From NCBI RefSeq assembly GCF_000176235.1, contig NZ_ACZV01000004.1, positions 1,426,001 to 1,490,000 of the forward strand: a DNA stretch of 64,000 nucleotides. The letters run 5' to 3'. The translations under genes and the position numbers were made by a program. This stretch comes from Vibrio orientalis CIP 102891 = ATCC 33934 (GTDB lineage: Bacteria; Pseudomonadota; Gammaproteobacteria; Enterobacterales; Vibrionaceae). This document shows positions 1 to 7,218 of the stretch, piece after piece (position 1 is the stretch's first letter; each line of letters opens with the position of its first letter). Below the pieces are notes generated by a model. The model was not told the DNA's origin. It searched no databases and saw only the letters and a list, made by a program, of their open reading frames with translations.

Positions 1-869
1 CTTCCGTCGATACTTTCAAAGCTCTGCAAGGGATAACGCTAAACCTTTACAAGGGGCGCACACTTGCGCTGGTGGGTGAATCAGGCTGTGGTAAAAGCAC
101 CTGTGCTCGATTGATCACTAAGGTTCACCCTGCAACTTCGGGCGAGATCCTATTCAATGGACGAAATATTAATGAGATCACTAGCCGTAAAGATCTTCAA
201 GAGTATCGCAGCAAAGTTCAAATGGTGTTTCAAGACCCGTTTGGTTCACTCAACCCTACTCACACCATCGCTCATCACCTCACTCGTCCACTTAAGATCC
301 ACAATCAAGTAGCGAGCAATGCTGATATCCCGGCTAAATTAAAAGAGCTAATTGAACTGGTGGAACTCGCCCCCGATACCCTTGAGAAATTCCCACATCA
401 ACTGAGTGGCGGCCAGAGACAGCGAGTCAACCTAGCCAGAGCATTAGCGGTGGGGGCTGAAGTCATCTTAGCGGACGAGCCAACTTCAATGCTGGATGTC
501 TCTATTCGCTTAGGTGTGCTTAATCTGATGCAGCGGATGAAAAAAGAGCTCGGAATCGGCTTTTTGTATATCACCCATGACTTAGCGACCGCCCATTACA
601 TCGCAGAGGAGACGGCCGTGATGTACAAAGGGCAAATTGTTGAATGGGGTGACACCCAAGCGATCTTGACCGATCCGCAACATCCCTATACCAAGCTTCT
701 CATCTCTGCCGTACCCGATCCTGATCTGCCATTTGGTAACTTAGTCAAAAGTGAACCAAACTATTCATTAGATGCTGATCAAATTCGTGAGCAGAGTGCG
801 ATTGTACAAGAAGGATTTGATCAAGTTGGTCCAAACCACTTTGTAAAACATTGGGTTAAAGCAGCATGA
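1..869 (+). CDS. Oligopeptide-type ABC transporter ATP-binding protein (5' truncated by window)
   Basis: ATPase subunit of a peptide/nickel/oligosaccharide (Opp/Dpp) family importer; it would couple ATP hydrolysis to uptake on the cytoplasmic face. The frame is open from base 3, so the true start lies before the window; the GTG at 72 is only an internal valine. Visible are Walker A GESGCGKST, the signature LSGGQRQRV, Walker B VILADEPTS, the switch histidine in ITHD, and the C-terminal PQHPYTKLL segment typical of Opp/Dpp ATPases. The stop overlaps the next start by ATGA, so the two are translationally coupled. The substrate cannot be read from this subunit; Vibrio uses this family for peptides and also for chito- and cello-oligosaccharides. 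Confidence 0.9.
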   Translation, partial: SVDTFKALQGITLNLYKGRTLALVGESGCGKSTCARLITKVHPATSGEILFNGRNINEITSRKDLQEYRSKVQMVFQDPFGSLNPTHTIAHHLTRPLKIHNQVASNADIPAKLKELIELVELAPDTLEKFPHQLSGGQRQRVNLARALAVGAEVILADEPTSMLDVSIRLGVLNLMQRMKKELGIGFLYITHDLATAHYIAEETAVMYKGQIVEWGDTQAILTDPQHPYTKLLISAVPDPDLPFGNLVKSEPNYSLDADQIREQSAIVQEGFDQVGPNHFVKHWVKAA

Positions 870-1354
870 GTGAACTGGGTACGTGGGTAGAGCAGATAAG
901 TCAGTGGTATGAAACTCGAAAGCATGATCAAGGCAATCAATTGGAATCATTGATCCTATCGGTGCCTGACAGTGTATGGGGGCCTGTGATCACTGATGTT
1001 CAGAGCAAGGCGATCGCCTGCTGGTTAGATGGTTGTCTGCGTATCTTTCATCACGCTCAATATAGTGACCCTGAAAAGGCGTTCCAATATCTTCAGTTAG
1101 CCTATAGCAAGCTTCAGCAGGTTGTATCTAAACCGGCAAGTGAGTTGGAATTAAAAGATTGGTGCATGAAACGCTTACAACACCTTGCTGTCCTGAGCCT
1201 AGAGTTCTGTAATCAACAAACGCGCTCACATTGGCAGCAAGAATCCCATCAGCTTATCGAAAGCCATGTCCAATTTATGGCGAGTCACGCATGGAATGAA
1301 CCTCAAAGTCGTGATCTTAGGAACTATGATCAAGGGAGTTCATCGCTCCATTAG
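866..1354 (+). CDS. Hypothetical protein, 162 aa, coupled to ABC transporter
   Basis: I do not recognise this family. It overlaps the ABC ATPase stop by four bases and is probably the last gene of that operon. The protein is soluble and mostly helical by composition, rich in Gln, Trp and Leu, with no signal peptide or membrane segment. Its coding sequence contains two perfect RctB-type 9-mers ATGATCAAG (from 924 and from 1326), read as the residue strings HDQG and YDQG; these may constrain the protein sequence. It could be an accessory or regulatory partner of the transporter, but nothing in the sequence proves that. Confidence 0.75.
   Translation: MSELGTWVEQISQWYETRKHDQGNQLESLILSVPDSVWGPVITDVQSKAIACWLDGCLRIFHHAQYSDPEKAFQYLQLAYSKLQQVVSKPASELELKDWCMKRLQHLAVLSLEFCNQQTRSHWQQESHQLIESHVQFMASHAWNEPQSRDLRNYDQGSSSLH
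924..935 (+). promoter_or_regulatory. RctB-type 12-mer inside a gene
   Basis: ATGATCAAGGCA, preceded by GAAAGC, so it shares the 13-base string GAAAGCATGATCA with several origin iterons. It lies in the 162-aa hypothetical gene, about 3 kb from the iteron array on the other side of rctB. RctB binding is inferred from the match. Confidence 0.5.
1326..1337 (+). promoter_or_regulatory. RctB-type 12-mer at the end of the 162-aa gene
   Basis: ATGATCAAGGGA, a full match to the V. cholerae-like 12-mer form, spanning the last codons of the upstream gene and 37 bp before the palindromic pair at 1374-1413. RctB binding is inferred. Confidence 0.55.
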
Positions 1355-1373
1355 TCATTAAAGCGGTAATACT

Positions 1374-1413
1374 CGGATCAATGATCAAGGAAAATCCCTT
1401 GATCATTGATCCG
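1374..1413. repeat. Perfect 17-bp inverted repeat made of two RctB 12-mers
   Basis: The arms CGGATCAATGATCAAGG and its exact reverse complement are separated by six bases (1391-1396). Each arm contains one ATGATCAAGG site, so the element is two RctB 12-mers in inverted orientation with two extra Dam sites (GATC). No T-tract follows on either strand, so it does not look like an intrinsic terminator. It lies 317 bp beyond the rctB stop codon. A regulatory or handcuffing site for RctB is an inference. Confidence 0.7.
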
Positions 1414-1443
1414 GAAACTGTCGCTAAGACCTGAATTTTAGGC

Positions 1444-1470
1444 AAAAAAAAGCGAGTTCAGAGAACTCGC
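1444..1470 (-). terminator. Intrinsic terminator, minus strand
   Basis: GCGAGTTC / GAACTCGC stem with a 3-base loop; reading the minus strand it is followed by TTTTTTTT. It would end the candidate small RNA or catch read-through from rctB. Confidence 0.75.
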
Positions 1471-1650
1471 AAAATATTCAGAATGAATGTAACAATATGA
1501 GCCAATCTATCGGGGATAATCCTATCCCCCATTCATCAGAAAGGACAAAAGGTTGTCTATTCGGGATAAATATTATCCAACTCCCCTACTCACAATGTCA
1601 GTTAACTGTCAGGGGAATGTAGTAGCTTTGTCTTGTTCTACCAAGAGTGT
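1444..1650 (-). ncRNA. Candidate small RNA ending in an intrinsic terminator
   Basis: No gene occupies this gap. On the minus strand it ends in a perfect 8-bp hairpin (GCGAGTTC, loop TCT, GAACTCGC) followed by a run of eight T, while rctB upstream on the same strand already has its own terminator at 1682-1711. A terminator with no gene in front of it suggests a separate short transcript. Inside lies another hairpin, GGGGATA/TATCCCC (1512-1529), with related GGGATAA motifs nearby. The 5' end is a guess; I see no convincing promoter. It matches no Vibrio RNA I can recall. Confidence 0.35.
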
Positions 1651-1681
1651 AACAGGGTATTTAACAAGGTAACCAAACACA

Positions 1682-1711
1682 AAAAAACCAGCATTTGTAT
1701 GCTGGTTTTTG
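1682..1711 (-). terminator. rctB terminator (bidirectional shape)
   Basis: An AAAACCAGCAT / ATGCTGGTTTT stem with a TTGT loop, flanked by A-rich and T-rich tracts, starts 19 bp after the rctB stop. It can work on either strand; rctB is the gene that needs it. Confidence 0.8.
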
Positions 1712-1729
1712 TCTCAAGGCTTTTTCACG

Positions 1730-3700
1730 CTATACCGCGACTTCATCCAGTGCTCGGAATACCGTTTCATCTAAATGCCCTTCAAACACCTGCTTACAGA
1801 CTTTGCGTCGAACCGCTAGGCCTGCGATCAATCGTTCAATCGATAAGTGCTTGTTCTCACTCTGAGCATTATACAGCTCGATCATCTTACTTAGCGTTTC
1901 ATATGGAATTGCTTGATCACCGACTCTCAAGAAGTCGAGCTTGTCTATGAGCTCCAGACACTCTTCTTGAATCGAGCTATGGGAATGCCCGGTCATCGCA
2001 GCTAAAGCCGTTATAGAGCGTTCTAGAGCCTCTGAGGAGGTATATTTAGATAGAGTAATGGTAATCTCGTCAGCGTTAATCTCTACTAGGTGTTTACGCT
2101 GCTTCACGCGACGGCCCAAATTGCCCTTCGGTGAACGTTCTTTTCGCTGAATAGGCTCAAATTCACCATCAATGATTTGCGACATCTCTTCAAGCTGCTT
2201 CTTCGAAACCATTTCATTACGCAGTGGGTTCGGCAAGGTTGGCGCCATATTACGCTTACCCGCATTGGTCGTACGAGCACGCGAGTAACGCAATACCTCT
2301 TCAGCATCACACTTAATATCGAACTGGTAATCCTTGATCTTTCCGTTCTCCATCATGGTCGAGATCGTTAAGTGATAACCCCATAAGTTCACAACAAAAA
2401 GATCTTCTGTCCCTTTGTTATCGGACAATTTCTTTAACTCACGGATCAGATCCATCGAGAAACGGCGCCACTCAATGTTACGCGCCAGTTTCTGGTTAAG
2501 CTCGCTGAGCAACATAACATCACTGTGACGGCGAGACATGCGGCTACGGAAGTAACTATACAGCTGGAATACCAAGGTGTGCTGCTTCAAAATTTCTGGC
2601 GGAAATAGGAAGAAATAATCTCGTGTGAGCAGTTCTTCGTAGAACGATGGCTCCCATACCAGGATGTATAGGTTCGGTTTAATGCGAATTTCGCCGTCAG
2701 CGCCCTCTGTAGGTGCTTCTTCCGATGCAGTGATGGTACGGGCCAAAAATCTAAAACGATCGCTCTTGAAGCCTTCTGGCATGTTCTCGCTTAACCAACG
2801 CCCTGTTAGCTCATGAAGTTGGAAATCCGTAAACTCGATACGATCAATACTATCGCGAATTGAATCACGAGCTGGACCACTGTCCTTCTTGCCACGCAAA
2901 GAAAGAATATCCGTGATGTAGAGCGGCGTTTTATTCGGTACGTGCGTACCATCCAGTTGGTATTGATGCTGGTGGTGCTCATGGTATTGCACGGTAAGCG
3001 TAAACAGAGCAAACAGTGTCATCAGATCGTCCACGGTCATGATGCTCTTTGAAGATCGTGTCTCGATCACTGCGCGCGTGCCGGAGATCGACACCATACT
3101 CTTTTGATAACTCTTACGCGTTCGGGGCGGAGCTAAGGCTTGATCGATGATACCAGCCCAGTTAGTTGGAGAAACGACAAATTGATCGGCTTCATCACGC
3201 ATCGCTGGCGGGGTATTCAAACCATACTCGTTAAGTAAGCGCTTATTGACTTGTGTTTGAGCCAATGCTTTCGAACGTTTTTGCTTTGCGTTTTGCTTAA
3301 CAGTTTCAGTCACTAAGCTAGTTGCGCCTAGTACTGAAATGAGCTGATTTGGATTCACAAAGCGATGCAGCATGGTTTTACCAGCAAGCCCTTCTTCAAA
3401 ACGAACTGGGACTTGTTGAAATAATCCGATATTTACTGCTGCACGCAGACGCTGCTGAATAGCCGCACGAGTGACTTGGCCATCAGTTGCATCGATAAGC
3501 TCTGTTGTTGAAACCAAGCCATCTTTGCTGCTAAAGCCTCGCAGTGAAATTAAATTAAGAAGTTCAACGATACTTTTGGTAACGCCTTTGAAGTGTTGGT
3601 ACTGTTCAATCCAGTTCACCGCCATTTCAGAAACTTCAAATAAGTGTCCGTCTTTGTGGCTTCTTGGCGCTTTGATCAGCAGTTTTTCGTCTGAGCTCAT
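1730..3700 (-). CDS. rctB: RctB, replication initiator of chromosome II
   Basis: Initiator specific to Vibrionaceae chromosome II: it binds 12-mer iterons to open the origin and 39-mers/29-mer to restrain it. The 656-aa length matches the roughly 658 aa known for RctB. It starts MSSDEKLLIKAPRSHKDGHLF and ends with a helical C-terminal region. The central winged-helix DNA-binding part includes basic stretches around residues 185-215 and 380-430. It diverges from parA2 across oriCII, as in V. cholerae. Autorepression is expected because a truncated 39-mer lies 20-48 bp upstream of the start codon. The Shine-Dalgarno is weak (ACGGATCT). No frameshift or truncation is seen. Confidence 0.97.
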   Translation of the reverse strand: MSSDEKLLIKAPRSHKDGHLFEVSEMAVNWIEQYQHFKGVTKSIVELLNLISLRGFSSKDGLVSTTELIDATDGQVTRAAIQQRLRAAVNIGLFQQVPVRFEEGLAGKTMLHRFVNPNQLISVLGATSLVTETVKQNAKQKRSKALAQTQVNKRLLNEYGLNTPPAMRDEADQFVVSPTNWAGIIDQALAPPRTRKSYQKSMVSISGTRAVIETRSSKSIMTVDDLMTLFALFTLTVQYHEHHQHQYQLDGTHVPNKTPLYITDILSLRGKKDSGPARDSIRDSIDRIEFTDFQLHELTGRWLSENMPEGFKSDRFRFLARTITASEEAPTEGADGEIRIKPNLYILVWEPSFYEELLTRDYFFLFPPEILKQHTLVFQLYSYFRSRMSRRHSDVMLLSELNQKLARNIEWRRFSMDLIRELKKLSDNKGTEDLFVVNLWGYHLTISTMMENGKIKDYQFDIKCDAEEVLRYSRARTTNAGKRNMAPTLPNPLRNEMVSKKQLEEMSQIIDGEFEPIQRKERSPKGNLGRRVKQRKHLVEINADEITITLSKYTSSEALERSITALAAMTGHSHSSIQEECLELIDKLDFLRVGDQAIPYETLSKMIELYNAQSENKHLSIERLIAGLAVRRKVCKQVFEGHLDETVFRALDEVAV

Positions 3701-3719
3701 TATTAGATCCGTGTCACGC

Positions 3720-3748
3720 TAGCCGTAATATCGCTATAGTTCCGAAAG
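3720..3748 (+). promoter_or_regulatory. 29-mer (truncated 39-mer) over the rctB promoter
   Basis: CCGTAA at 3723 and TTCCG ending at 3744 match the ends of the two 39-mers but are ten bases closer together. This is how the V. cholerae 29-mer relates to its 39-mers. It overlaps a plausible rctB -10 (TATAGC on the minus strand), so bound RctB would block its own promoter. Exact outer edges are approximate. Confidence 0.65.
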
Positions 3749-3800
3749 AATAAAGAAAAAAAGATCATAAATAAAGAAAAAATTATTGCTTTTAAATAAC

Positions 3801-3865
3801 TGATCTTTTTGATTAATCTGATCTTAATTGATTATATGATCTATTGATCAGGGCGAAAGATTGAT
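3801..3865. other. Probable DNA unwinding element with phased ATCA repeats
   Basis: TGAT occurs at 3801, 3810, 3819, 3829, 3837 and 3845 (intervals 9, 9, 10, 8, 8), with another at 3862, inside an AT-rich tract beginning near 3745. In V. cholerae, RctB binds single-stranded ATCA repeats in the ori2 unwinding region; the repeat and its position next to the first iteron fit that role. Confidence 0.7.
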
Positions 3866-3906
3866 TGTAAGAGATTGTTTATAAAAGACTATTTTTTTTA
3901 TGCGTG

Positions 3907-4033
3907 GAAAGCATGATCATGGCTGAAGCGAAAGCATGATCAATAAACCATTGAAAGCATGATCAAAAATCGCTAGAACGATGATCATAGCGAACTCGAA
4001 TCAATGATCAATGAATGACTGAAAGCATGATCA
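3907..4033 (+). repeat. Six RctB iterons (12-mers), 22-23 bp apart
   Basis: ATGATCA cores start at 3913, 3936, 3959, 3981, 4004 and 4027, all on the same strand, at intervals 23, 23, 22, 23, 23. Four have the longer form GAAAGCATGATCA (the copy at 3936 with CGAAAGC in front). Two helical turns per repeat place RctB on one face of the DNA. All contain GATC for Dam methylation. This is the minimal initiator-binding array. Confidence 0.95.
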
Positions 4034-4048
4034 TCATCTTCTAACACT

Positions 4049-4057
4049 TTATCCACA
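4049..4057 (+). promoter_or_regulatory. DnaA box
   Basis: TTATCCACA is an exact consensus DnaA box. It begins 22 bp after the start of the sixth iteron core, so it continues the iteron phase. A single essential DnaA box in ori2 is known from V. cholerae. Confidence 0.85.
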
Positions 4058-4125
4058 AGCAAGGTGAGGAAAGGATGCTCTATTTAATAACGACAGTTGA
4101 ATCTGTTCGATATTGTCCCGAAAGA

Positions 4126-4533
4126 ATGATCAAGGATCAAGCGCTGATATCCTAAAGTGGTCGAATAATAATCTAATTAAAGATTCAGTTAACACTCAAC
4201 TGAGTTTGTCCACATATGGCGGTTTAGCAGAATAGTTTCGAAAGCATGATCATGATGGGAGCTCTACTTATGCGTGTTCTTCCTATGTTTACCAAGAAGC
4301 TTCATTTAATTGAGTGAATTAGCCCTAATCTCCCACTCCATATACATTCATCCGTAATTTAGTCTGGAATTATCATGCTTCCGGTGTTGATTTACACTTG
4401 ATCATTTTTCCGATCTTGGATCTTTTCAATTTACTGAGCGTAAGGCTGTGAGATGCGATGATTTTTCCTTGATCATCGTTCCTAAAGTAGCAATTTGATA
4501 AGGAAGCATGATCATGACAGTTCCCTTGATCAT
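4126..4533. repeat. Second group of RctB 12-mers (copy-control region)
   Basis: ATGATCA cores lie at 4126, 4246 and 4508 on the plus strand and at 4399, 4470 and 4527 on the minus strand. Spacing is irregular and orientation mixed, unlike the regular array at 3907-4033. The copies at 4508 and 4527 face each other. In V. cholerae the equivalent rctA region titrates RctB and pairs with the origin to limit initiation. Confidence 0.8.
4350..4384 (+). promoter_or_regulatory. 39-mer, inhibitory RctB site (copy 1)
   Basis: A 35-bp core beginning ATCCGTAA and ending TTCCGG shares 23 of 35 positions with the copy at 4640-4674 with no gaps, including ATCCGTAA, TTAGT and TTCCGG. Two such sites in the rctA-like region match the 39-mers of V. 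cholerae ori2. Outer edges are uncertain by a few bases. Confidence 0.7.
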
Positions 4534-4639
4534 GCTTCCAACAGTAAGACGAGTAATAGTAATACCGACTCATTGTCTACGAGTTAGTGATGACAAAAGC
4601 TTAGCGACAAAATATCCCTTTTAAAGTCAAAATTACACC

Positions 4640-4674
4640 ATCCGTAAATTAGTGACTAATCTTAATCGTTCCGG
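4640..4674 (+). promoter_or_regulatory. 39-mer, inhibitory RctB site (copy 2)
   Basis: Same strand and length as the copy at 4350-4384, starting ATCCGTAA and ending TTCCGG. It lies just before parS2 and about 255 bp upstream of parA2. Confidence 0.7.
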
Positions 4675-4694
4675 AGTTCACAATAGACAATCAT

Positions 4695-4709
4695 GTTTAC
4701 ATTGTAAAT
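4695..4709. promoter_or_regulatory. parS2 centromere site 1
   Basis: GTTTACATTGTAAAT matches the ParB2 site consensus NTTTACANTGTAAAN at every fixed position. A weaker relative (TTATCAATGTAAA) follows at 4754-4766. Confidence 0.85.
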
Positions 4710-4868
4710 AAGTGACACTGTGACACTTTCAATGTTTTTCAGTTTGTAGTGCATTATCAATGTAAAATTGAGTCAATTTTTTGCTTGTTTAATCCTCAAT
4801 TCAATCAAATTAATGTCAAAACTCAATTTTATGTGATGTTTATCTATAACTGAGTGTGCACCTTTTTA

Positions 4869-4896
4869 TTGTCTATGGTTTTAAATGCTGTACAAT
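4869..4896 (+). promoter_or_regulatory. Probable parA2B2 promoter
   Basis: TTGTCT and TACAAT are separated by 16 bp, ending 33 bp before the parA2 start codon. It is the best sigma-70-like match in the leader; no experimental support. Confidence 0.45.
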
Positions 4897-4929
4897 CGTA
4901 ACTAAGTCATTAATAACGGAATTTGGCAA

Positions 4930-6147
4930 ATGAAACGAGAACATACAATCGAGAGTCTCATTCAACTCGCTGAAAAAACAGCTCAGGTTCAAGCAGATCG
5001 CATTGAGATAGTTTTAGAAGAGCGTAGCGACGAACATTTCCCTCCGATGTCAAAAGCATTGATGGAAACACGTTCTGGTTTAACGCGTCGTAAACTCGAT
5101 GATGCAATTAGCAAGTTAGAAGAGTCTGGTCATCAGTTTACGAAGAACAATGCTAACCATTACTCTATTTCTCTTGATGAAGCACATATGCTGATGGACG
5201 CTGCGGGTCTCCCTAAATTCCATCAACGTAAGAAAAACGGCGACAACAAACCTTGGATTATCAACGTACAGAACCAAAAGGGTGGTACGGGAAAATCGAT
5301 GACCGCGGTTCACCTAGCTGCATGTTTAGCGTTAAATCTTGATAAGCGCTACCGTATCTGTTTGATAGATTTAGATCCGCAAGGCTCTTTACGTCTATTC
5401 CTCAATCCGCAAATCAGCCTTACCGATCATGAGAATATCTATTCTGCCGTCGACGTTATGCTTGATAACGTGCCTGAAGGGGTAGAAGTCGACAATGAAT
5501 TCCTTAACAAGAATGTACTGTTACCAACTCAGTATCCAAATCTTAAGACGGTTTCTGCATTCCCAGAAGATGCGATGTTTAACGCTGAAGCGTGGCAGCA
5601 TTTATCTCAGAATCAATCTCTAGACATCGTTAAGCTACTTAAAGAGAAACTGATTGATAAGATTGCGGATGATTTTGATATCATCATGATTGATACGGGT
5701 CCACACGTTGACCCACTAGTTTGGAACGCGATGTACGCATCGAACGCGTTGCTTATCCCTTGTGCAGCTAAGCGTTTGGACTGGGCATCAACAGTTAACT
5801 TCTTCCAACATTTACCGACAGTGTACGAGATGTTCCCTGAAGACTGGCAAGGTCTTGAGTTTGTTCGTTTAATGCCAACAATGTTTGAAGATGATAACAA
5901 GAAGCAAGTCGCAGTGCTGACGGAAATGAACTACTTACTTGGTGATCAAGTAACCATGGCGACGATTCCGCGCAGCCGAGCATTTGAAACATGTGCAGAT
6001 ACCTACAGTACTGTATTTGACCTGACAACAGGTGATTTTGAAGGCGGCAAGAAGACACTTGCTACCGCGCAAGATGCAGTACAAAAAAGTGCGCTTGAAG
6101 TCGAGCGTGTACTGCACAGTCACTGGACATCATTAAATCAGGGGTAA
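4930..6147 (+). CDS. parA2: ParA2, chromosome II partition ATPase
   Basis: Walker-type partition ATPase that positions and segregates the chromosome II origin together with ParB2 bound at parS2. Residues 1-105 form an N-terminal DNA-binding/helical extension as in plasmid P1-type ParA, then comes the deviant Walker A QKGGTGKS near residue 117, Walker A' LIDLDPQGS and Walker B IIMIDTGPH. At 405 aa it is the expected length for the long plasmid-like ParA2 and longer than chromosome I ParA. parB2 follows after 7 bp, so the two form one operon. Start chosen at the ATG after a CGGA-like site. Confidence 0.96.
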   Translation: MKREHTIESLIQLAEKTAQVQADRIEIVLEERSDEHFPPMSKALMETRSGLTRRKLDDAISKLEESGHQFTKNNANHYSISLDEAHMLMDAAGLPKFHQRKKNGDNKPWIINVQNQKGGTGKSMTAVHLAACLALNLDKRYRICLIDLDPQGSLRLFLNPQISLTDHENIYSAVDVMLDNVPEGVEVDNEFLNKNVLLPTQYPNLKTVSAFPEDAMFNAEAWQHLSQNQSLDIVKLLKEKLIDKIADDFDIIMIDTGPHVDPLVWNAMYASNALLIPCAAKRLDWASTVNFFQHLPTVYEMFPEDWQGLEFVRLMPTMFEDDNKKQVAVLTEMNYLLGDQVTMATIPRSRAFETCADTYSTVFDLTTGDFEGGKKTLATAQDAVQKSALEVERVLHSHWTSLNQG

Positions 6148-6154
6148 TTAGAAA

Positions 6155-7126
6155 ATGGCAATTAAGACTTCAGATTTAAACGCAAGATTATTTGGTAAGG
6201 CGAATAAGCGTCATGTAACGACGCCGCAGGAAGCCCAACAAGCCGCAAAAGACCAAGCTCAGGTTATTGAACTTTCGGTTGCAGGTGAAGAAAAGGTGCA
6301 GTTCGAGTTAGTTCGAATTCCAGCGGACAAAGTGACTGAGCAAACAGTCGTATTCGCAGAGAACGCACGTGAGCAATCGTTCCTAAATGAGCACGCTCTG
6401 TCAGATGTGTTGGTGACTTTAAAAGAGCGTGGCCAGCAATACCCAGCAGTTGGCCGTAAACGTGAAGATGGCAAAATCGAAGTTCTCGATGGTAGCCGTC
6501 GTCGCATGTCATGTATTCTGGCGGATAAAGAGTTTCTTATTTACGTTGGTGAGAACATTAGCACGCAACACGCTAAGTTTCTTTCTGATGTTGCGAACGC
6601 GCACAAGCCACTTTCTCTTTATGAGAAGGGCAAAGAGATGTTAGCCAAACTCGAAAGTGGTGAAGCAGAAGACCAGAAAGCACTAGCGAAGATGTTCCAA
6701 TGTAGTGAGGCTTTGGTGAGCGGCGCCTTAAAAGCGGCTGATCTCCCACTGCAACTTCTTCAAGCATACCCGAATGTTGCAGAGCTTGGTCGACCGACGA
6801 TAGTTAAACTGCATAAACAGTTTAATGGTCTGGCGCAAGAGAAACGCAGTCAGTTGCTCGATAAGTGTCGCTCTGAAGACGGTTTTGTTTGGCAACGTAG
6901 TGAGTCTCAAGGCGTGGCTCGTATTACTAAAGAAGTGACTGAAACCATCGAAGCTTGGGTTGAAGAGTTGTCTCCTGCAAAGAAAACTCCTTCCGCGAAA
7001 AAAGAGTTGGTAAAAGGTCGAGCGGACTACACTCGTAAGGGCTCTAATTTGACCCTAAATCTTAAGAAAGTTGATGACGAGTTAATGCAAGAGATCTTAG
7101 ATTTAGTTGCCACTAAACTCAATTAG
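6155..7126 (+). CDS. parB2: ParB2, centromere-binding protein of chromosome II
   Basis: Binds the parS2 palindrome and loads as the ParB complex on the origin region. At 323 aa it fits ParB2. The ParB/Srx-like N-terminal region contains ENAREQSF and the conserved VLDGSRRRM near residues 110-118; a helix-turn-helix (KALAKMFQCSEALVSGALKAA) follows at about residues 174-195. The C-terminal end is a basic and then acidic dimerisation segment. It ends 20 bp before a strong terminator, closing the parA2-parB2 operon. Confidence 0.95.
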   Translation: MAIKTSDLNARLFGKANKRHVTTPQEAQQAAKDQAQVIELSVAGEEKVQFELVRIPADKVTEQTVVFAENAREQSFLNEHALSDVLVTLKERGQQYPAVGRKREDGKIEVLDGSRRRMSCILADKEFLIYVGENISTQHAKFLSDVANAHKPLSLYEKGKEMLAKLESGEAEDQKALAKMFQCSEALVSGALKAADLPLQLLQAYPNVAELGRPTIVKLHKQFNGLAQEKRSQLLDKCRSEDGFVWQRSESQGVARITKEVTETIEAWVEELSPAKKTPSAKKELVKGRADYTRKGSNLTLNLKKVDDELMQEILDLVATKLN

Positions 7127-7146
7127 TCGATAATTCGAAATTAATT

Positions 7147-7171
7147 AAGCCGCTTATTAGCGGCTTTTTTT
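7147..7171 (+). terminator. parA2B2 terminator
   Basis: AAGCCGC / GCGGCTT stem with a 6-base loop and a T-tract. It separates the par operon from tmcA. Confidence 0.88.
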
Positions 7172-7218
7172 ATGTCATAATGATAGCCACTGACGTAACT
7201 CTAGGTCCTCGCTCTCAC

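Larger units (their letters stand above)
3701..4709. other. oriCII, replication origin of chromosome II
   Basis: This non-coding stretch between rctB and parA2 holds, in order: a 29-mer over the rctB promoter, an AT-rich unwinding region with repeated TGAT (ATCA on the other strand), six 12-mer iterons, a DnaA box, then a second group of 12-mers with two 39-mers (the rctA-like copy-control region), and a parS2 site. The order matches V. cholerae ori2 (ori-min plus ori-inc). Components are listed separately. The density of GATC is very high, consistent with the Dam dependence known for RctB binding. Confidence 0.93.

Noticed and set aside
4373-4573. 66-codon minus-strand ORF in the origin (rctA-like)
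   Set aside because: It consists of 12-mer and 39-mer sequence read through (repeated HDQG/NDDQG strings). In V. cholerae the corresponding rctA ORF is regarded as a regulatory, not protein-coding, region. No ribosome site.
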